7,357 nt of DNA. Source: UBA927 sp964367095 (lineage in GTDB: Bacteria; Patescibacteriota; Microgenomatia; UBA10105; UBA927). Within the stretch, counting starts at the first letter, position 1. Every line of letters begins with the position of its first letter. The DNA lies in assembly GCA_964367095.1 (NCBI GenBank), contig CAYIXE010000041.1, forward strand, positions 1 to 7,357, written 5' to 3'. Positions 4,384-7,357 of the stretch are shown here, piece after piece. The position numbers were made by a program, and so were the translations under genes. The notes under the pieces are model-generated. The model was not told where the DNA came from and made no database searches. It saw only the letters and a list, made by a program, of their open reading frames with translations.

Positions 4384-4399
4384 CAACGCTTGACTGGAA
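4384..4399 (+). repeat. Right copy of 16-bp target duplication
   Basis: Identical to 4175-4190. The host reading frame resumes here as TLDWKHLLKF. Confidence 0.9.
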
Positions 4400-4676
4400 A
4401 CATCTATTGAAATTTTCAACCTCTGTGCCTTTTATTTTGGGGCTTGATGATTTTGCCGGCTACGTACCGCTCTTTACCGTGGTCAACGTTTACGGGTTTG
4501 CCATAGGCGTCATCGCATCACACACAATCCTCAACATCGCACTCTTTCTCTCACCGCAAAAAACTATTGTGATAGTGAAAAATGAAATTGTGTCATTCCT
4601 GGGAGCTCTCGCCTTCATCGGACTGGGGGTATATGGATTGGTGGAGACTGTAAAAATTATTTCTCACGCCCTATAA
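4400..4676 (+). pseudogene. C-terminal part of the interrupted transporter
   Basis: Continues the frame of 3583-4190 once the element and one repeat copy are removed, giving an intact 294-residue protein (885 bp with stop). It holds VPFILGLDDFAGYVPLFTVV, in which the acidic pair is typical of LysE/CadD-like exporters, then further hydrophobic helices (GFAIGVIASHTILNIALFL and FLGALAFIGLGVYGLVE). A TTG at 4407 could serve as a start for an 89-residue stub, but no promoter-like sequence or ribosome site was seen before it. The stop TAA (4674-4676) overlaps the end of the convergent gene at 4671 by a few bases. Confidence 0.75.
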
Positions 4677-5045
4677 ATCATCTACATGCCCCATATATAT
4701 CTCTGGTAATATAAATCCTTTCAGTCGTATGCCATGTTCAAAAAGCAATGTATTCGCCCGTCTATTATCAATCTGCGCTTGTGTTCGAAGTATATTTGCT
4801 GTTTCATGACGTGTGGATGAACTTTGAAGTTCATCCCATACCTCATGCGTTATTACTGCTTGTTCAATCGCGTTTTTTAACGCTTCAATTTCTTCTCGAC
4901 GTTTCCCTTTAAGGTGTACTATTTGCTTGTTATCATCATTGCCAATAGTTACCTCTTGATGCCACATTCGCCAGATAAATCTACCATCACTTGTCGGTGG
5001 TGTCGTATGAACTTTTGGACGATTTTCGTTAGAATTGATTGTCAT
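4671..5045 (-). CDS. Hypothetical protein, 124 aa, paralogue of the 5076-5423 product
   Basis: No known family was recognised. Residues 30-66 (QEVTIGNDDNKQIV, then RREEIEALKNAIEQA) and 104-111 (EHGIRLKGF) line up with FEVQIKDRPLRTVI, KEDLEGVQSGIEAW and EHHVKVKGL of the adjacent upstream gene product, so the two look like an old tandem duplication. The centre is charged and helical, with no membrane segment or signal peptide. The gap to the upstream gene is 30 bp and a weak -10 (GATAGT, 5060-5055) lies 9 nt before the ATG, so it may be cotranscribed, separately transcribed, or both. A 12-bp direct repeat brackets the gene (4677-4688 and 5058-5069). Confidence 0.65.
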   Translation of the reverse strand: MTINSNENRPKVHTTPPTSDGRFIWRMWHQEVTIGNDDNKQIVHLKGKRREEIEALKNAIEQAVITHEVWDELQSSSTRHETANILRTQAQIDNRRANTLLFEHGIRLKGFILPEIYMGHVDDL

Positions 5046-5075
5046 AGTGTCTTTACTATCATCTACATGGTGATT

Positions 5076-5423
5076 TTACTTTCGCCCTACGACTCGCCGC
5101 AACCCTTTCACTTTGACATGATGCTCTTTCCACCCTTCTTCTACTTCCTCAATCCTATCTATAAATGTCCTAAAAAAATATGAATTAGGATCACCATTTG
5201 GAAAAATGAGTGAACTTTCTTTGGGATCAGCGATGGCGTTCAAGGCGCCACGTGCCGTAAGCCACGCCTCTATACCTGATTGAACACCTTCTAAATCTTC
5301 TTTCGTCCGCGCTGTAGCGATAACAGTTCTTAGCGGTCGATCCTTAATTTGAACCTCAAACGACTGTATCACTCCTCGTATGAATCTGCGTTTTTCCGGA
5401 CTACCAAGTGGTACAACTTTCAT
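5076..5423 (-). CDS. Hypothetical protein, 115 aa
   Basis: The start is set at ATG 5423, not the TTG nine bases upstream, because the -10 box ends at 5433 and transcription should begin near 5426. The protein has a beta-like N-terminal part (FEVQIKDRPLRTVIAT), a helix (TKEDLEGVQSGIEAWLTARGAL), then EEVEEGWKEHHVKVKGLRRVVGRK, a strand-forming basic end. Shared motifs with the downstream gene (EVxI, [RK]E[DE][IL]E, IE, EHx[VI][KR]xKG) mark a small uncharacterised family. Its -35 box begins only 5 nt after the ndk stop, so it follows ndk closely but has its own promoter. Confidence 0.65.
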   Translation of the reverse strand: MKVVPLGSPEKRRFIRGVIQSFEVQIKDRPLRTVIATARTKEDLEGVQSGIEAWLTARGALNAIADPKESSLIFPNGDPNSYFFRTFIDRIEEVEEGWKEHHVKVKGLRRVVGRK

Positions 5424-5432
5424 AATGTGCAA

Positions 5433-5461
5433 ATAATACTCTCTCTCACATCTGTTTGCAA
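5433..5461 (-). promoter_or_regulatory. Promoter for the 5076-5423 gene
   Basis: On the minus strand: TTGCAA (5461-5456), a 17-bp spacer and TATTAT (5438-5433). The ATG at 5423 is 9 nt downstream. Confidence 0.6.
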
Positions 5462-5465
5462 ATAG

Positions 5466-5882
5466 TTAAAATAATTCCGAAGGGGTGAAGATGAGCCCGA
5501 TTTCTTTCTTTGCGGCTTCGACACTATCTGATCGGTGCACGACATTGTGAGGCTTATCTACTCCATAGTCTTTACGTATTGTGCCAACAAGTGCTTCTGT
5601 TGGATCAGTCGGGCCGCAAATATCAAAAACTTTCTGTATCGCGCCTTCGCCGGATAATACCATCGCAACGATCGGGCAACTCATCATTTGAGAAGATAAT
5701 TCTTGGAAAAATGGCTTATCTTTGTGATGGCTGTACCAAACATCTAAAATGGGTTGTGTAAATTGAACTAATTTGAGTCCTGACAACATCAATCCTGCTC
5801 GCTCAAATCGATCGATAATTTGACCGACTACTTTCTTCTCCATCCCGTCTGGCTTTATAAGGACTACTGTTTGTTCTGTCAT
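5466..5882 (-). CDS. ndk: Nucleoside diphosphate kinase
   Basis: 138 aa, the normal length. The enzyme moves the gamma-phosphate from ATP to other (deoxy)nucleoside diphosphates through a phosphohistidine, balancing NTP and dNTP pools in the cytoplasm. Visible are TVVLIKPDG (5-13, with K10), FERAGL (26-31), HHKDKPFF (52-59), the GPTDP block (90-94), GTIRKDYG (100-107, with R103), and the active-site NVVHRSDS (113-120) with catalytic H116 and S118. All catalytic residues are present; the usual A or G after the histidine is R here. It is transcribed from its own -10 box 6 nt before the ATG. The next gene upstream on the strand is the winged-helix gene, 60 bp away. Confidence 0.96.
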   Translation of the reverse strand: MTEQTVVLIKPDGMEKKVVGQIIDRFERAGLMLSGLKLVQFTQPILDVWYSHHKDKPFFQELSSQMMSCPIVAMVLSGEGAIQKVFDICGPTDPTEALVGTIRKDYGVDKPHNVVHRSDSVEAAKKEIGLIFTPSELF

Positions 5883-5888
5883 AAATAT

Positions 5889-5894
5889 AGTATA
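5889..5894 (-). promoter_or_regulatory. -10 box for ndk
   Basis: TATACT on the minus strand, 6 nt before the ATG, which predicts a leaderless transcript. No clear -35 box. Confidence 0.5.
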
Positions 5895-5942
5895 CCGTAT
5901 TGTTTTGAAAAAAACATAATAGACGAAATTAACAATTTTATA

Positions 5943-6170
5943 CTATTTCTTATCTAATTCTTGTTGACTTATAAATCGATATCCAATATTACGCATACCA
6001 ACAACTCTGCCAGGATATATTTGTTTCAAACGCCAAATACTTACATCAACTGATGCTAGAGCATATCCTAAATCTTCCGCGATTTGGAAAGGTGTAATAA
6101 AACCCAGCCTCATAGCCATGCCCACTCGCACATCTCCTGAAGATAGCTTACGTTCTTTTATTATTGTCAT
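5943..6170 (-). CDS. Small winged-helix DNA-binding protein (OmpR/PhoB C-terminal type)
   Basis: 75 aa. The arrangement 'ITPFQIAEDLGYALASVDVSIWRLKQIYPGR' apart from its ends, followed by VVGMRNIGYRFIS (56-68), matches the recognition helix (about 41-53) and the wing with GYRF of response-regulator output domains (Trans_reg_C). The receiver domain is absent and the fold is short at the N-terminus. It starts 1 bp after the stop of the kinase gene upstream, so it is translated from the same message. It may regulate that operon or another target; neither can be shown here. Confidence 0.7.
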   Translation of the reverse strand: MTIIKERKLSSGDVRVGMAMRLGFITPFQIAEDLGYALASVDVSIWRLKQIYPGRVVGMRNIGYRFISQQELDKK

Positions 6171-6171
6171 A

Positions 6172-6804
6172 TTATCTTTTCGCCATTTGCGGCAACGTCA
6201 TTTCCGGATCAAAAACTCGTTTGTTGACTTCACGTTCAAGGATGGCAAACACCTCCTCTTTTGACTTCATGCCATCGATTTTAATCATTGATCCTTTTTG
6301 CTGCAAAAATTCAACCACCGGCTCGACATGTGTTTTATACTCATTTAACCGCACTGCATGAATTTGAGGCGTGTCATCTACGCGTCCTTCATCGCGCGCC
6401 GCACTTCTAAAAAACGTTTCTTTATCCGTGGTATCAATGTGTGCAATAAGCAATCGAGCACCCAGATATTTAGAGATCTTATTAAATCCGTCCAATTGTT
6501 CAAAACTACGCGGCGAACCTGCAATGACTAATAGCTTTTTTCCGTCAGAAATTTGTTCTTTAATGACAGCGCTTAACATCTCTACAATCTCAGGATCAGG
6601 TAATTTAATACCATTCTTTTCCATTTCAATGTATGGTCCGATCAATGGCCAAAACCGATGTGTTTCCCCCTCTTCGCGTACCGCACGGATGATATGACCG
6701 GTAGAAATTTTGACTGCCTCAGGATGGGCTGCGACGAGAAGATCGGCTTGTGTATCTTTGCCGGCGAGAGGTTTACCGATAATAGCAAAAATTGTCGGCT
6801 GCAC
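6172..6804 (-). CDS. Adenylate-kinase-like nucleoside monophosphate kinase
   Basis: The start is set at GTG 6804 (210 aa), since the ATG at 6837 falls inside the -35 box of a good promoter and the GTG lies 8 nt from the -10. Features of the adenylate kinase family are the P-loop GKPLAGKDTQ (10-19, with K16), STGHIIR (34-40; usual STGDxLR), AGSPRSF (95-101; usual DGFPR), RSAARDEGRVDD (133-144) with a short LID and no zinc cysteines, and RLNEY (152-156). It should transfer phosphate from ATP to AMP or another NMP. The D-to-H and DGF-to-AGS changes at NMP-binding motifs suggest a divergent paralogue, with altered substrate or specialised role, and not the housekeeping adk. It forms an operon with the winged-helix gene. 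Confidence 0.85.
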   Translation of the reverse strand: MQPTIFAIIGKPLAGKDTQADLLVAAHPEAVKISTGHIIRAVREEGETHRFWPLIGPYIEMEKNGIKLPDPEIVEMLSAVIKEQISDGKKLLVIAGSPRSFEQLDGFNKISKYLGARLLIAHIDTTDKETFFRSAARDEGRVDDTPQIHAVRLNEYKTHVEPVVEFLQQKGSMIKIDGMKSKEEVFAILEREVNKRVFDPEMTLPQMAKR

Positions 6805-6812
6805 AGAACGTG

Positions 6813-6841
6813 AGTATACCCTATAGTGCACTTTCACGCAA
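6813..6841 (-). promoter_or_regulatory. Promoter for the kinase/winged-helix operon
   Basis: On the minus strand: TTGCGT (6841-6836), a 17-bp spacer and TATACT (6818-6813). The GTG at 6804 is 8 nt downstream, which decides the start. Confidence 0.65.
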
Positions 6842-6856
6842 CAATCAGTTGATTTA

Positions 6857-6899
6857 AAAATTTAGCCTCGAAAGGCCTGGCCTTTTGAGGCTAAAATTT
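6857..6899 (-). terminator. Terminator after the 6899-7249 gene
   Basis: TTTAGCCTC-g-AAAGGCC pairs with GGCCTTT-t-GAGGCTAAA across a single central base (6861-6895): a 17-bp stem with one mismatch. On the minus strand it follows the stop at once and ends in a T-rich run (ATTTTTAAAT). Confidence 0.75.
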
Positions 6900-7249
6900 C
6901 AATAACCATTCAACATCCAAAAAGATACTCTTCTGATATCTCCTGTCCCCTCTGCTTTCATTTTCAAAATTTCCAACACGCTTCGACTTCCATCGTCAGG
7001 AGCACTTGTTGGAAACGCAAGCCAGGGTGTTCGGTTAGTTTCTCTGGCTCTTGCAATAGCATCTTTCCACCCACAAATTATAATAAGTGGCTCCATAACC
7101 GTAGTTGTTACCATCCGACCAGGACGAATCATGCTCGCTGCGGCTCCCAACTCCGCTGCTACCTGAATACGTTCTGAAAACGGAATGTTTACTGTAAAGT
7201 GGGGCTGGTGAAAAAGTGGAATAAAGACATCACGTCTGTCCGGCTTCAT
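6899..7249 (-). CDS. Hypothetical protein, 116 aa
   Basis: No family was recognised. The N-terminal part (KPDRRDVFIPLFHQPHFTVNIPFSER) appears beta-rich. It is followed by a helix, then strands MVTTTVMEPLIIICGW (about 46-61) and a short helix KDAIARARETNR, and ends RRVSFWMLNGY. A single compact alpha/beta soluble domain is likely; the ICG segment is too short and too near charged residues to be a sure membrane helix. It has a -10 box TATATT 10 nt before the ATG and a strong terminator directly after the stop, so it is a single-gene unit. Confidence 0.6.
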   Translation of the reverse strand: MKPDRRDVFIPLFHQPHFTVNIPFSERIQVAAELGAAASMIRPGRMVTTTVMEPLIIICGWKDAIARARETNRTPWLAFPTSAPDDGSRSVLEILKMKAEGTGDIRRVSFWMLNGY

Positions 7250-7259
7250 ACGAGCAATG

Positions 7260-7265
7260 AATATA
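7260..7265 (-). promoter_or_regulatory. -10 box for the 6899-7249 gene
   Basis: TATATT on the minus strand, 10 nt before the ATG. No good -35 box was seen. Confidence 0.4.
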
Positions 7266-7275
7266 AAAAGGTAAA

Positions 7276-7357
7276 TTACAAACTCTTTATATTTTGAGCA
7301 GCTCTACCAACTTTTCCTCTCTTGGCTTGTTCCACACTAAAGACATGTTGAGCGTCT
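7276..7357 (-). CDS. C-terminal end of a further minus-strand gene (partial)
   Basis: Two minus-strand frames are open from the window edge. One ends TAA at 7278-7276 and reads DAQHVFSVEQAKRGKVGRA then AQNIKSL; the other ends TAA at 7289-7287 and reads TLNMSLVWNKPREEKLVELL then KI. Either could be the true tail and the choice needs the adjoining sequence. No family was recognised. Confidence 0.3.
   Translation of the reverse strand, partial: DAQHVFSVEQAKRGKVGRAAQNIKSL

Noticed and set aside
4914..5183. 89-codon plus-strand frame across the two small minus-strand genes
   Set aside because: It spans the gap between two better supported genes, has no promoter, and its translation looks like antisense.
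6371..6697. 108-codon plus-strand frame opposite the kinase
   Set aside because: The opposite strand encodes a P-loop kinase with conserved motifs in order; this frame is Ser-rich antisense.

Overview
The window reads as part of a small, AT-leaning bacterial genome. It is probably from the Candidate Phyla Radiation (Patescibacteria), but this is inferred from style and not from a marker gene. The signs are many short genes without recognisable families, two tRNA genes that do not encode their CCA end, compact spacing, and an almost complete lack of Shine-Dalgarno sites. Eleven start codons instead lie 6-10 nt downstream of a sigma70-like -10 box, so most transcripts here are probably leaderless.

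Layout. 1-1120 is a degraded accessory region: two gene tails, a small frameshifted gene (295-625), a convergent small gene (628-885), a 40-bp palindrome, and two imperfect copies of the 3' end of the neighbouring tRNA-Arg gene. This is the pattern left by integration into a tRNA. 1121-1310 holds head-to-head tRNA-Arg(CCU) and tRNA-Pro(CGG). 1497-2041 is a type II toxin-antitoxin pair (ribbon-helix-helix-like antitoxin, YafQ/RelE-type toxin) flanked by hairpin-forming repeats. 2163-2390 is a small basic orphan. 2436-3104 is a Maf-family nucleotide pyrophosphatase. 3143-3394 is a small minus-strand gene resembling a RiPP leader peptide, separated by a long palindrome from the divergent gene at 3583.

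3583-4676 is a LysE/CadD-like membrane transporter gene cut in two by a 193-bp miniature transposable element (4191-4383) with matching terminal inverted repeats and an exact 16-bp target duplication. Removing the element and one repeat copy restores a 294-codon reading frame.

4671-7357 is all on the minus strand: two adjacent small genes that look like diverged paralogues (4671-5045, 5076-5423), nucleoside diphosphate kinase (5466-5882), a two-gene unit of an adenylate-kinase-like NMP kinase and a winged-helix protein (6804 to 5943), an orphan (6899-7249), and the end of one more gene at the right edge.

Functionally, Maf, NDK and the adenylate-kinase-like enzyme all act on nucleotides. The rest is mobile, defensive or unrecognised material. 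No integrase, transposase or CRISPR array is present.
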